A stretch of 25,165 nucleotides of DNA from Actinomycetota bacterium (GCA_005787645.1 SYAM01000031.1:1-25165); one strand, 5' to 3'. Positions 1-8,567 are shown, numbered from the stretch's first letter. Notes: generated by a model from the sequence alone, not told the origin. Numbers and translations: made by a program.

Positions 1-24
1 ATCGGTCTTGAAGAACGTGCTTAG
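1..24 (+). CDS. possible 3' tail of an upstream gene (partial)
   Basis: Frame 1 reads seven sense codons (IGLEERA) followed by a TAG stop at 22-24. The next gene starts 21 bp later with its own ribosome binding site, which is the spacing of an operon neighbour. Seven codons are too few to identify a product, and this could equally be untranslated leader. Confidence 0.3.
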   Translation: MGLEERA

Positions 25-45
25 CCCTCCGGAAAGGTACTAAGA

Positions 46-1668
46 ATGACATCAAATAAAATGCGAAATGTTGTCCTCGCATTTGCATCTGCCTCGCTTT
101 TGGGATCACTTCTCATCGGCGTACCAGCTGCAAAGGCGGCAACAGGAAAAAACTGTACGTTGACAACGCCTACAGCAACTGCACAGTGCGATGCGATTAC
201 AGTGGGAGCTGTAGGCAAGGTCACCTCACTCGACCCCTCCAACAGCCTCCGAACCTCAAATCAGAACTACATCTCCAAATTCCTAATTCAAGGAATGTTG
301 TGGCGTATCGCTTCTGATGGAAAGCCAAAGAAGGATCTTCTTAGCGATGCTAAGCAATCATCCGATGGACTTACCTGGACCTTGACTCTCAAGGACATCA
401 AGTACTCAGATGGCAAGACTCAGGTCGTTGCTGATGATGCCGTCTTCATGTTCGATCTTCTCAAGAAGGCTCCAGTTCCTCAGCTTGCCGTTCTTGAAGA
501 CGTTTCCGCACCAGATGCGAAGACGATTGTCATCAAGACAAAAACTCGCTTTAACGATCTTCCATTTGCGATGGCAGGTATCTATTTCTGGATGAACCCA
601 CGCTCACTCGCCTCTGATGCTAAGTATTGGGAAGCTCCGCTAAGCGCGGGTCCATACCGCATCAAGGAATGGAAGCTTGGAGACGACAAGATGGTCATCG
701 AGGCAAACCCAAACTACTGGTCAAAGCCTGCAGTCAAGCAAGTGACCTATGTCGCGATTCCCGATCCAGTGACTCGCGTTATCGCACTTCGCCAGGGAAC
801 GATTGATTACGCATTCGATCTCCCAGCGGCGATTGCTCGTGGCCAGCTCGCCGACAAGAAAGTCTTCCGTTGGCAGCCAACTCAACTTCAAGGCACATTC
901 ACCCTTGATTTCAATCTTCGCGACATGGAAGGGTGCAAGGATAAGATTGTTTCGGCAGCAAACTGTTTGGCAGCAAAGAAGCAACCATGGCATGACGTAA
1001 AGGTTCGCCAAGCGCTCTCTATGGCGGTAAACCGCAAGGCAATGGCAGATATCGCTTTCTTTGGTGATGTAAAGCCAAGCTGTGCAATTGTCTGGCCAGG
1101 ACACCCTTCATACAAGTGCCAGAATACAGATCGCACCAAGCAGAACCTCACTGGAGCAAAGAAGCTACTCGCTGAGGCTGGTTATCCAGATGGATTCCCA
1201 ATCACCATCACCGTCTTCAACCGACCAGGCTGGGCAGATGCAATTGCAGTTATTGCCGCTGAGTGGCGCAAGCTCGGTTCAAAGATGGTTGTCACCACTG
1301 AGCCACAAACTGATGCCGTCGGTGGGGCTCGACAGACCTCTGGTGAGTATCAAGTTCAGTTCTCTGGCGCCACTGGCGCGCTCCCATCACAGATCCTCAA
1401 TATCTATTGGGGTAAGGGTGGCGCGTGGCAGAACTGGTCAGCTTCCTCTTCAAATACTGCAGATCTACAAGGACTCGATGCGGCAGTAACTGAGAAGGAT
1501 CAAATTTCACTCATCGCAGCAATTGAGAAGAAGATATGGGACGAGTCAGCACATATTCCACTTGGACAACGTGCTGTTTTCGGCGCAAGCCGTCTCCCCG
1601 CAAACATCTTCTCCAATGTGAAGGGCAATGATCACTACTTCGTGAAGCAGTCACCACCACTTTCATAA
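46..1668 (+). CDS. ABC transporter substrate-binding protein, family 5 (peptide/oligosaccharide type)
   Basis: Extracytoplasmic binding component of a Dpp/Opp-type importer. The 540-residue length is normal for SBP family 5 (Bac_solute_bind type). The N-terminus is a Sec signal peptide: basic start, hydrophobic core around residues 8-26, and an AKA-A cleavage site near residue 31. I see no lipobox Cys directly after it, so the anchoring mode is unclear. Family features include the early GKVTSLDPSNS segment and the NPNYW motif. ATG 46 is preceded by GGAAAGG at 31-37 with 8 nt spacing; a second in-frame ATG at 61 is less well placed. Two permeases and two ATPases follow on the same strand, giving a complete system. 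Family-5 proteins bind peptides, nickel chelates or oligosaccharides; with so many sugar-acid genes nearby, the substrate need not be a peptide. Confidence 0.93.
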   Translation: MTSNKMRNVVLAFASASLLGSLLIGVPAAKAATGKNCTLTTPTATAQCDAITVGAVGKVTSLDPSNSLRTSNQNYISKFLIQGMLWRIASDGKPKKDLLSDAKQSSDGLTWTLTLKDIKYSDGKTQVVADDAVFMFDLLKKAPVPQLAVLEDVSAPDAKTIVIKTKTRFNDLPFAMAGIYFWMNPRSLASDAKYWEAPLSAGPYRIKEWKLGDDKMVIEANPNYWSKPAVKQVTYVAIPDPVTRVIALRQGTIDYAFDLPAAIARGQLADKKVFRWQPTQLQGTFTLDFNLRDMEGCKDKIVSAANCLAAKKQPWHDVKVRQALSMAVNRKAMADIAFFGDVKPSCAIVWPGHPSYKCQNTDRTKQNLTGAKKLLAEAGYPDGFPITITVFNRPGWADAIAVIAAEWRKLGSKMVVTTEPQTDAVGGARQTSGEYQVQFSGATGALPSQILNIYWGKGGAWQNWSASSSNTADLQGLDAAVTEKDQISLIAAIEKKIWDESAHIPLGQRAVFGASRLPANIFSNVKGNDHYFVKQSPPLS

Positions 1669-1712
1669 GTAAAGTGGAGACTGACTGTGCAAACAGTGAG
1701 CAAGTAGTATCC

Positions 1713-1745
1713 GAACAAGGTGGGGCGTCATGCCTCACCTTGTTC
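1713..1745 (+). terminator. intergenic stem-loop between binding-protein and permease genes
   Basis: GAACAAGGTGGGG (1713-1725) pairs with CCTCACCTTGTTC (1733-1745) over 13 bp with one G-U wobble, around a 7-nt loop. It lies 44 nt after the binding-protein stop. No T-run follows, so it is more likely a partial terminator or mRNA 3'-end stabiliser than a full stop. The ATG at 1730 lies inside its loop, which argues against using that ATG as the permease start. Confidence 0.75.
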
Positions 1746-1792
1746 CCAATATCAAGAAATTTCCGAGATTTCTCTGCGATACCCTCAAGCGC

Positions 1793-1799
1793 GAAAGGA
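1793..1799 (+). promoter_or_regulatory. ribosome binding site deciding the permease start (GTG 1808)
   Basis: GAAAGGA ends 8 nt before GTG 1808, the first good start after the stem-loop at 1713-1745. An upstream in-frame ATG at 1730 also has a purine-rich stretch (AAGGTGG), but that stretch is part of the stem and the ATG is in the loop. Confidence 0.6.
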
Positions 1800-1807
1800 T
1801 TCCTGAA

Positions 1808-2818
1808 GTGACTGAGTCACAGAAAACTGCCGCCTCACAAGATGCAAAAATGGAGGTGGAGAAGGATAGAAATCGCGCGGCTCTCCGAAAGACTTTCTAT
1901 GGTCGAATACTTCGATCGATAATCGTTGGCTTTTGGGTGATGGTCATTGCCTTTTCGCTGATGCGGTTGAGCCCAGGAGATCCCGTTCGTCTGGCACTTG
2001 GTGCAGATGTAACCGAAGAAGCTGTTGAAGCCTTCCGAACCCAACTCGGTCTCGATAAACCCTTCTATCTGCAATTTTGGGATTACTTCTTAGGAATCTT
2101 CCGTGGAGACTTGGGATATTCCTACTTCTCTGGTCGTGATGTCACCGAAATTCTTGGCACACACTTACCTGTAACTCTGATGATTATCGCATTATCAATC
2201 CTCTTTGCCGCGCTCATCTCTCTCCCACTTGCACTCTGGGTGGCAACGAGCAAGAGCAACACAGTGAACTACCTGTTTAGAGCGCTTACTTCAATCTCGT
2301 TAGCAATCCCTGGATTCTTCCTAGCGCTACTTGGACTTCTAGTATTTGGTGTGTACTTCAATATTGCCCCTGCTGCAGGTTATGAAGGCGCTTTCCCTGG
2401 AAACCTCAGATATCTTTGGCTGCCTGCGTTGGCCAATTGCGGCTCCCTCGTTCCGGTTCTCTCTCGCGTGTTGCATTCATCGCTTGTCGACACCCTCGAT
2501 GAAGAATTCGTAGAGACAGGAATCATCCGTGGCGTTCGTAAATCGCGTTTCTATTGGTCCTATCTTCTTCGACCATCACTTGCGCCTACGGTAGTTCTTT
2601 TGAGTTACATGGTTGGTGTCATGATTGGTGGCACCGTAATTATGGAAACAATCTTCTCTTTGCCGGGAATTGGTCGAGAACTGATAACCGCGGTTGATGG
2701 ACGTGACTACCCAGTTGTGCAGAGTATCGCGATGATCTTTGGACTTATCGTAGTCTTCTTTAGTTTTATAGGTGACCTGACTGGCTATCTCCTAGACAGG
2801 AGAGTGACACTTTCGTGA
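1808..2818 (+). CDS. ABC transporter permease, DppB/OppB type
   Basis: First inner-membrane subunit of the family-5 importer. With the GTG start it is 336 residues, close to the usual DppB length; starting at ATG 1730 would add 26 residues without clear family character. After a charged, probably cytoplasmic tail, the first membrane span lies near residues 36-54 and is followed by MRLSPGDP, a DppB/OppB hallmark. The segment with LGLDKP and the RGDLGYSY motif is also typical of the DppB periplasmic region. Several further spans follow, and the EAA-like coupling loop (EEFVETGIIRGVRKS) lies near residues 232-246. The gene ends in a GTGA overlap with the next permease, indicating translational coupling. 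Confidence 0.93.
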   Translation: MTESQKTAASQDAKMEVEKDRNRAALRKTFYGRILRSIIVGFWVMVIAFSLMRLSPGDPVRLALGADVTEEAVEAFRTQLGLDKPFYLQFWDYFLGIFRGDLGYSYFSGRDVTEILGTHLPVTLMIIALSILFAALISLPLALWVATSKSNTVNYLFRALTSISLAIPGFFLALLGLLVFGVYFNIAPAAGYEGAFPGNLRYLWLPALANCGSLVPVLSRVLHSSLVDTLDEEFVETGIIRGVRKSRFYWSYLLRPSLAPTVVLLSYMVGVMIGGTVIMETIFSLPGIGRELITAVDGRDYPVVQSIAMIFGLIVVFFSFIGDLTGYLLDRRVTLS

Positions 2819-3669
2819 GCATTGCAATAGAAGGTAAGAAAGAGAAAAAATTTCTAAAAGAAGGAACCTTTGGAATCTATACCGGATTCTTCATGTTGGG
2901 TTCACTGGTACTCGCTGGTGCGATCATCCCTTGGATTAGCAAATACGGACCTGACGAATTGGCTTCAATGCCGCTTGCTCCACCAAGTAGAGCCAACTTC
3001 TTTGGAACTGATGTCTTGGGTAGAGATGTTTTCGTTCGAGTCTTTGATGCTGTCTTCATCGACCTGGGCACTGCGATCATTGGTGTAGCAATCCCCTTGG
3101 TTGTTGGCACCATCATCGGAACCCTCCTCGGAATCTCACAGAACAAGCGCGTGAACTCTGTAGTGGGGTCAGTGATCGATGGAATCAATGCATTCCCATT
3201 CTTGGTCTTCGTAATCGCGCTAATTGCTTTTATCGGCCCTGGCGTTGGAAGTATCGTGCTAGCGATTTCATTGGTGAACTGGGCACGTTACGCTCGCATT
3301 GCACGTACTCGCGCTGTCGTAGTCAACAAACAAGGTTATGTCGAAGCGGCTCGTACTTTGGGATTTTCAAAGAAGCGAATCCTCTTCAAGCACATTATCC
3401 CAAATGTTTCTTCAGAGACACGTGCCTATGCGTTGAGTGATTTCATCATCGTGATCATCGCAATTGCTGCCCTCTCCTTTCTCGGATTGGGTATCAAACC
3501 GCCTCAAGCTGAATGGGGTGGAATGATTCGTGATGGCAAGGATCTACTCACTGTTGGATTCTGGTGGCCAACTGTCTTTCCTGGAATCGCTCTCTGTTGG
3601 GCAGGAATCGCTGTGGCCTTCATCTCTGAAGGACTCACGCGCCGCATGCGAGAGGTGGGAACTCGATGA
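2815..3669 (+). CDS. ABC transporter permease, DppC/OppC type
   Basis: Second permease of the importer, 284 residues, in the normal DppC range. It starts with GTG overlapping the previous stop as GTGA; AGGAGAG at 2798-2804 is its Shine-Dalgarno. After an N-terminal span comes the DppC signature FGTDVLGRDVFVRV, then multiple spans. The EAA coupling segment (YVEAARTLGFSKKRILFKHIIPN) interacts with the ATPases in this family. The C-terminal SFLGLGIKPPQAEWG motif is also highly characteristic of DppC/OppC. The gene ends in an ATGA overlap with the first ATPase gene, so the transporter genes are tightly coupled. Confidence 0.94.
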   Translation: MSIAIEGKKEKKFLKEGTFGIYTGFFMLGSLVLAGAIIPWISKYGPDELASMPLAPPSRANFFGTDVLGRDVFVRVFDAVFIDLGTAIIGVAIPLVVGTIIGTLLGISQNKRVNSVVGSVIDGINAFPFLVFVIALIAFIGPGVGSIVLAISLVNWARYARIARTRAVVVNKQGYVEAARTLGFSKKRILFKHIIPNVSSETRAYALSDFIIVIIAIAALSFLGLGIKPPQAEWGGMIRDGKDLLTVGFWWPTVFPGIALCWAGIAVAFISEGLTRRMREVGTR

Positions 3670-4655
3670 GCACGCCGAATAAACCTCTAATTCAGATTAA
3701 AGATGTAGTCATTGGCATTCCCCACAAACGCCGTCCTACTTTGATCATCGTCGATAAAGCTAATTTCGACATCAACTATGGCGAGATGGTGGGAATCGTT
3801 GGCGAATCTGGTTCTGGAAAGACGATGATCTGCCGGACAATGATCGGCACATTGGAGCGACGCGGCGGCAAAATCATGTCGGGCGAAGTGATTTTCGAAG
3901 GACAGAATCTTGCGAAAGCAAATGACGCTACATGGAAGAGTTTGCGTGGAAAGTCCATTGGATATGTTCCACAAAGCGCTCTTGCTGGACCCAATCCAGT
4001 CCTTATTATCGAAGCGCAATTAGCTGAAGCGCTTCGAAACACTGGCGATACCAAGAACATCAAAGCGCGTTCCAAAGAATTGTTGGATCTAGTCAAGATA
4101 CGACGAGTTGATACCGTTATGAAGCAATATCCTTACCAACTCTCTGGTGGTATGCGACAACGTGTGATGATTGCCTGCGCCTTGGCTACCAGTCCTAAAC
4201 TTCTCATAGCCGATGAACCAACGACTGGGCTTGATGTCACGGTGCAATCCCAAATCATGGACCTGCTCAAGGAGATTCGATCCACGACGGGAACAGCCAT
4301 CGTGCTCATTTCGCATGATCTCGCATTGATTGATGAGGTCTGCGATCGAGTTGTCGTGATGCATGCAGGCGCTACAGTGGAAGTCGGTTCTGTAAAAGAA
4401 CTTGAGAAACCTCGTCATCCCTACACAATCGCTCTCAATTCCTCACGCATCGATGTCGCAAAGCCAGGAAGCGAACTGGTGACTATCAAAGGTAATGCCC
4501 CTTCGGTCGGTGAGTGGAATCCTGGTTGTCGCTTCGCTGAACGATGTTCAATCGTTCAAAGCGATTGCAAGGTTGGCAACCATCCTGTGCTGATCGGAGC
4601 AAGTGGGGCGCACCAAAGTGCATGTATCCATACCGAACTTTTGGAGCGAATCTAA
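3666..4655 (+). CDS. ABC transporter ATP-binding protein, DppD/OppD type
   Basis: Cytoplasmic ATPase of the importer, 329 residues. Walker A GESGSGKT is at residues 46-53, the Q-loop region (YVPQSA) near 100-105, the ABC signature LSGGMRQR at 159-166, and Walker B LLIADE at 179-184, followed by the H-loop in LISHDL. The C-terminal oligopeptide/dipeptide extension carries four cysteines (C288, C294, C301, C320) in the NPGCRFAERC context. In characterised DppD proteins such a cysteine set can hold an iron-sulfur cluster; that role is inferred here. ATG 3666 overlaps the permease stop by 4 nt, and the stop overlaps the next start by one base (TAATG). Confidence 0.94.
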   Translation: MSTPNKPLIQIKDVVIGIPHKRRPTLIIVDKANFDINYGEMVGIVGESGSGKTMICRTMIGTLERRGGKIMSGEVIFEGQNLAKANDATWKSLRGKSIGYVPQSALAGPNPVLIIEAQLAEALRNTGDTKNIKARSKELLDLVKIRRVDTVMKQYPYQLSGGMRQRVMIACALATSPKLLIADEPTTGLDVTVQSQIMDLLKEIRSTTGTAIVLISHDLALIDEVCDRVVVMHAGATVEVGSVKELEKPRHPYTIALNSSRIDVAKPGSELVTIKGNAPSVGEWNPGCRFAERCSIVQSDCKVGNHPVLIGASGAHQSACIHTELLERI

Positions 4656-5455
4656 TGGCTGAATTCCTTCTCGAGGCTAAGAATGTCAGCGTCACCTTCG
4701 GTTCTGGCTCAACAAAAGTTGAAGCTGTCAAGAATTGTTCCTTAACGCTTCGCTCAGGAGAACCCATCGGAATCGTCGGTGAGTCGGGAAGCGGAAAATC
4801 CACCCTTGCTCGCGTGCTTGCCGGATTACAAGTCCCTACTGAGGGTGAAATTTATTTCAATGGTGAGCCGGTATATAAAGGGTCGAAGTCCTACACCGGC
4901 GAGGCCCGACGGCAGGTACAGATGGTCTTTCAAGATCCCTATGGAAGCCTCAACCCGCAATTAACAGGATTGAATGCTGTGGCTGAAGCGGTACGAATTC
5001 ACGATAAGACGAATAAAGAAGAGTCTGAGAATCGCGCGCTTAAACTTCTTCGTCGGATGGGAATCGCTGAACTTGATGCAATCAAGAAACCTCGCCAACT
5101 CTCCGGTGGTCAACGGCAACGAGTGAGTGTGGCCAGAGCGCTATCAGCAAATCCAACGGTCCTTCTTGCGGATGAACCAACCTCAGCAATCGATCAGAGC
5201 GCACAAGCACAGTTGCTCAATCTTTTCCGAGGCCTACTTGATGATGGGCTTTCCATCGTCCTGGTTTCTCATGATCTCGGCGTCATTCGCTATCTCACCA
5301 AACGCGTCTATGTGATGAAAGACGGTGTATTCGTTGAGTCTGGTATCACTGAGGAGATTTTCAACGACCCGCGTGAGGAGTACACCAAGCTCTTGCTTGC
5401 ATCGATTCCCGGTGAACTCGGAGTTGCCGCACGAAGGAAACTCAACAAGATCTGA
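4655..5455 (+). CDS. ABC transporter ATP-binding protein, DppF/OppF type
   Basis: Second ATPase of the importer, pairing with the DppD-type subunit. The open frame extends upstream to 4544, but ATG 4655 shares its A with the previous TAA and has GGAGCGA at 4643-4649. It gives the normal family start MAEFLLEAKNVSV and a 266-residue protein. Walker A GESGSGKST is at residues 42-50, the Q-loop VFQDPYGSLNP at 91-101 is typical of DppF/OppF, the signature LSGGQRQR is at 149-156, and the Walker B acidic pair is D173-E174. It is shorter than many DppF proteins and has little of the cysteine-bearing C-terminal extension of its partner. Confidence 0.94.
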   Translation: MAEFLLEAKNVSVTFGSGSTKVEAVKNCSLTLRSGEPIGIVGESGSGKSTLARVLAGLQVPTEGEIYFNGEPVYKGSKSYTGEARRQVQMVFQDPYGSLNPQLTGLNAVAEAVRIHDKTNKEESENRALKLLRRMGIAELDAIKKPRQLSGGQRQRVSVARALSANPTVLLADEPTSAIDQSAQAQLLNLFRGLLDDGLSIVLVSHDLGVIRYLTKRVYVMKDGVFVESGITEEIFNDPREEYTKLLLASIPGELGVAARRKLNKI

Positions 5456-5481
5456 TCGCACGAATGTGAGGATGGTGTGAG

Positions 5482-6927
5482 ATGGCCGGGCAAGGCTTGC
5501 GAGTAGGAGCGGTAAATCTCACCATTAATCCTGAGTTGGGCATGTCGAAAGGTGGCTTACGGCTCTTTGGAAGTCCCATCACCAAAGTCGATGATGATCT
5601 CTATTTAGGCGCCATTGTCCTGGAATCAAAGGGCGTCACCCTCTGCCTAATCGCGTGTGATCTTGGAAACTCACGAACAGAAGAGGCCCTAGAAATTCGA
5701 ACTCGGGTTGCACATGCACTCGAGATACCAGTGGTCAATGTGATGTTCAACTTGAGCCATAACCACAGCGCTGCAGATTTACCCACCATGCTCCATGGGA
5801 ACGCTGACGAAAAAGATATCTCGCGAAGTGAGAATTATTTCGCCTTTGTTATTGAACAGGCGGTCCTTGCAGCAACCACCGCACAAGCACAGTTACGCCC
5901 AGCTCGCATGGCACACGCTTGGGGCGCAAGTGATTTAAATATCTATCGACGAGAGTGGAATGGCGATCAAGATGTACTGGGTGAAGTTCCCGGCCATCCC
6001 ACTGATAATTCGATCGGAGTCATCCGCTTCGATGATCTCGAGGGAAATCCGATTGCAATACTCTTCCGCTTCTCCTGCCATCCAGTTGTCAACGGCGCCC
6101 AATCCCCCACACTCTCTGCTGACTTCCCAGGACCAGCGCGGAAGATTATCGAAAAGAATGTGGGCGGAACAGTTCTTTTTCTTCAAGGCTGTGGTGGAAA
6201 TATCAACCCGCAGGTAGGTATTGGCTATGAAGTGGATTGTTCGGAAGAGGTCTACCGAATGGGTACGGCACTTGGTGCCGAAGTAGTTCGGGTAGCACTT
6301 GGACTACGTACCAATAAATACCAAAAGGATCGGGTACTCCTCCAAAATGTTCCAAACATCCTCTTTAAACCGTGGCGAGAGCGAACCGAGCACGCTGAGG
6401 TAACCCTTGGTGCCAGCCATGAAGTTGCTCACTTTGGATTCGTACCTCTTCCCTCGGTAGATGAGGCTGCACAGTTGGCAGAACATTGGGAGAGGGAGAT
6501 CCTCGAGCGAGAAAAGCGGGGCGCCTTGACCTGGGAGACTCGAGTAGCGAAGAAGATGAAACTCTGGGCTGATTCGGTAGTGACTAGCGTTGCCCAATCC
6601 AATCCCACTCGCGAATTTGAAGCCCATGCTTTTCGAATTGGTGAAATCGCCATCGTTGGTCTCAATGTTGAAGCTTTCTTTGAGACAGGTGAAGAAATCA
6701 GAGTACGCTCGCCCTGGCCAGATACTTTCGTCCTTGGTTATACAAATGGCACCATCATGTATCTACCTCGCGCCCAGGATTACCCAAAGCAGGGATGGAA
6801 ATGGCCCAACACGCACGCGCTACCAGATTTCCTACCGCAATCGTACTGTCAACCTGCGCTATGGCATCCAGATTCAGAGCAAAAAGCGGTAAAGGCGGCT
6901 TTGGGTGCGCTCGATAAGTTGCGTTGA
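5482..6927 (+). CDS. neutral/alkaline ceramidase-like hydrolase
   Basis: 481-residue protein resembling the N-terminal catalytic domain of neutral/alkaline non-lysosomal ceramidases (PF04734-like). It opens with the family-style RVGAVNLTINP and has an SHNHS metal-site motif at residues 92-96 (ceramidase HTHS), FSCHP with H200, a SADFPG stretch, and FLQGCGGNINP at 233-243 (ceramidase FAQSNAGDVSP). The nucleophilic Ser of true ceramidases is replaced here by Gly (QGCGGN). It is shorter than ceramidases, lacks an evident Ig-like C-terminal domain and has no signal peptide, so it is probably a cytoplasmic hydrolase of another amide or ester. GAGGA at 5468-5472 supports ATG 5482. It lies 26 bp after the importer and may act on the imported compound. 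Confidence 0.75.
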   Translation: MAGQGLRVGAVNLTINPELGMSKGGLRLFGSPITKVDDDLYLGAIVLESKGVTLCLIACDLGNSRTEEALEIRTRVAHALEIPVVNVMFNLSHNHSAADLPTMLHGNADEKDISRSENYFAFVIEQAVLAATTAQAQLRPARMAHAWGASDLNIYRREWNGDQDVLGEVPGHPTDNSIGVIRFDDLEGNPIAILFRFSCHPVVNGAQSPTLSADFPGPARKIIEKNVGGTVLFLQGCGGNINPQVGIGYEVDCSEEVYRMGTALGAEVVRVALGLRTNKYQKDRVLLQNVPNILFKPWRERTEHAEVTLGASHEVAHFGFVPLPSVDEAAQLAEHWEREILEREKRGALTWETRVAKKMKLWADSVVTSVAQSNPTREFEAHAFRIGEIAIVGLNVEAFFETGEEIRVRSPWPDTFVLGYTNGTIMYLPRAQDYPKQGWKWPNTHALPDFLPQSYCQPALWHPDSEQKAVKAALGALDKLR

Positions 6928-6931
6928 TTAA

Positions 6932-7693
6932 TTACACGCGCAAATCGATCGTCGCGCCACCATCGACGACAATTGTTTGACCATTGATGTACGAGGCTTT
7001 CTTCGAAGCAAGGAAAACTACAACTGCCGCTTGCTCCTCGGGTCGACCCATTCGTTTCATCGGGACAGCCTGAGCAAACGCCTCATGCGTAACCTCTTTG
7101 CCATCGACAAAGATTCGATTAGCAGTTTTAGTAAATCCTGGAGCGACAGCAACAACGCGAATGTTCTCGGGCGCCCATTCGACTGCAAGTGTGCGGGTGA
7201 GCGCTTCCAGTCCTGCCTTAGACACTGAGTACGAGAGGCGACCTGGCAGACCAATCCGGCCAGCGATTGATGCAATTGAGATGATCGATGGATAGGGCGA
7301 CTTCACAAGATGCGGATAGGCCGCGCGACAGCATCGAAATGCCCCGTCTAGATGAACATTGGTGATGAAGCGCCAATCCTCATCGGTATATGTGTGAGTG
7401 AGACCTTGTCGGAAATTACCTGCGTTATTAACGAGCACATCAAGTCGACCAAAACGCTTGATAATCGATTCGATTCCGCTATCAACTGAGGGTGTAGATC
7501 CAACATCCATGGCAACTGTAAGCACGTGCTCACCACTTGGATCTAGACTTCTGGCCACCTCCAGCGCAGCTTCCTCGCGAAGGTCTGAGACGACTACGTC
7601 ATACCCTTCATCGAGAAATTGCTTGCACATTTCTGAACCTAAAGCGCCAGCGCTGCCCGTGACTAACACGACCGGTCTCTCATCTTTCGCCAT
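6932..7693 (-). CDS. short-chain dehydrogenase/reductase (SDR), probably NAD-dependent
   Basis: 253-residue classical SDR. The cofactor motif TGSAGALG is at residues 12-19; the Asp after beta-2 (VVVSDLRE) favours NAD. NNAG is at 89-92, with catalytic S142, Y155 and K159 (YSVSK). The active-site Asn usually found in the NxxG segment is replaced by His (VHLDG), as in the SDR at 14267-15034, with which it also shares TRTLAVEW and VAPGF-like segments; the two look like paralogues. The gene converges on the ceramidase-like gene with a 4-bp gap. No Shine-Dalgarno is visible before ATG 7693, so translation may be leaderless or weak. By context it may oxidise a sugar to its lactone or act on a keto-deoxy acid; the substrate is not determinable. 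Confidence 0.9.
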   Translation of the reverse strand: MAKDERPVVLVTGSAGALGSEMCKQFLDEGYDVVVSDLREEAALEVARSLDPSGEHVLTVAMDVGSTPSVDSGIESIIKRFGRLDVLVNNAGNFRQGLTHTYTDEDWRFITNVHLDGAFRCCRAAYPHLVKSPYPSIISIASIAGRIGLPGRLSYSVSKAGLEALTRTLAVEWAPENIRVVAVAPGFTKTANRIFVDGKEVTHEAFAQAVPMKRMGRPEEQAAVVVFLASKKASYINGQTIVVDGGATIDLRV

Positions 7694-7802
7694 GAACAGA
7701 AGTCAAGCATTGTGCCGCGAGAATAACAAGCGCTCTCGGCAGGGGTAAATTTCATATGCGTGAATGAATTGATATCACCAAATACCAGGAGGCGGTAGAG
7801 TA
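7694..7802. promoter_or_regulatory. divergent intergenic region between two SDR genes
   Basis: This 109-bp spacer must contain the start signals of both flanking SDR genes. An imperfect inverted repeat, TGCCGCGAGA (7713-7722) and TCTCGGCA (7734-7741), is a possible operator core. No convincing -10/-35 pair could be assigned on either strand. Confidence 0.4.
7787..7792 (+). promoter_or_regulatory. strong ribosome binding site selecting the TTG start at 7803
   Basis: A consensus AGGAGG ends 10 nt before TTG 7803 but 16 nt before the next in-frame start, ATG 7809. The spacing favours TTG. Confidence 0.6.
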
Positions 7803-8561
7803 TTGCTCATGGAAATTTACGAGGGTCAAATTGTCATTGTTGCTGGCGGCGGCGCAGGCATTGGTGCTGCGGCTGCCACCCTACTTGCTTCGAGAGGCGC
7901 AATGGTCGTTGTCTCCGATGTCGTACTCGCTAATGCTGAAAAAGTTGCTGCAGAGATAAATGGGTCTGGCGGTAAAGCTGTAGCGCGCGAACTGAACGTC
8001 GCTGATCAAACCGGGGTTTCGAATTTCATTAACATGGTTGCGAAAGATTTCGGCCGCCTGGATGCAATCGTCAACAGCGCAGGAATCGTCGGTCCAACCA
8101 ATACTCCCCTAGAAAAAATCACTGCTGCAGATATCGAGAAAGTTCTGGCAATCAATCTGCTCGGAGCAATCTGGTTAACTCAATCTGCCCTGCCCATAAT
8201 GAAGGCTGCAAAGTATGGCCGCATCGTTCATGTCGCATCTATCGCTGGCAAAGAAGGCAACCCCGGCATGACGCCGTACGTTCTCTCAAAGTCGGCGATG
8301 ATTGGATTTGTTAAAGCAGTTGCCAAGGAGGTGGCGACGGAAGGCATCACAATAAATGCCATTGCACCAGCTGTCATCAAGACTCCAATGAATGCAAATA
8401 CAAGTGAGGAGACGCTTAAGTACATGATTTCGCGGATACCGATGGGTCGTCTCGGAGAGGCCGAAGAGGTCGCTGAGATGATTTCCTTCGCTGCATCATC
8501 AGCATGCTCATTCACCACAGGATTTTGTTTTGACACCTCGGGTGGTCGCGCAACTTATTAA
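7803..8561 (+). CDS. short-chain dehydrogenase/reductase (SDR), probably NAD-dependent
   Basis: 252-residue SDR with a likely TTG start, chosen because AGGAGG lies 10 nt upstream; ATG 7809 would shorten it by two residues. The glycine motif is AGGGAGIG at residues 14-21, and Asp39 after beta-2 (VVSDV) favours NAD. The usual NNAG reads NSAG at 91-94. The catalytic set is N118, S146, Y159 and K163 (YVLSK). The C-terminal GFCFDTSGGRATY is the usual SDR ending (normally DGG). Monocistronic, with its own upstream spacer, and convergent with the enolase-superfamily gene. A role as sugar or keto-deoxy-acid dehydrogenase is suggested only by neighbours. Confidence 0.92.
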   Translation: MLMEIYEGQIVIVAGGGAGIGAAAATLLASRGAMVVVSDVVLANAEKVAAEINGSGGKAVARELNVADQTGVSNFINMVAKDFGRLDAIVNSAGIVGPTNTPLEKITAADIEKVLAINLLGAIWLTQSALPIMKAAKYGRIVHVASIAGKEGNPGMTPYVLSKSAMIGFVKAVAKEVATEGITINAIAPAVIKTPMNANTSEETLKYMISRIPMGRLGEAEEVAEMISFAASSACSFTTGFCFDTSGGRATY

Positions 8562-8567
8562 TTCGGG

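Noticed and set aside
4544..4654. Upstream extension of the DppF-type ATPase
   Set aside because: It overlaps the coding end of the DppD-type gene. ATG 4655 has a ribosome binding site and the normal family start.
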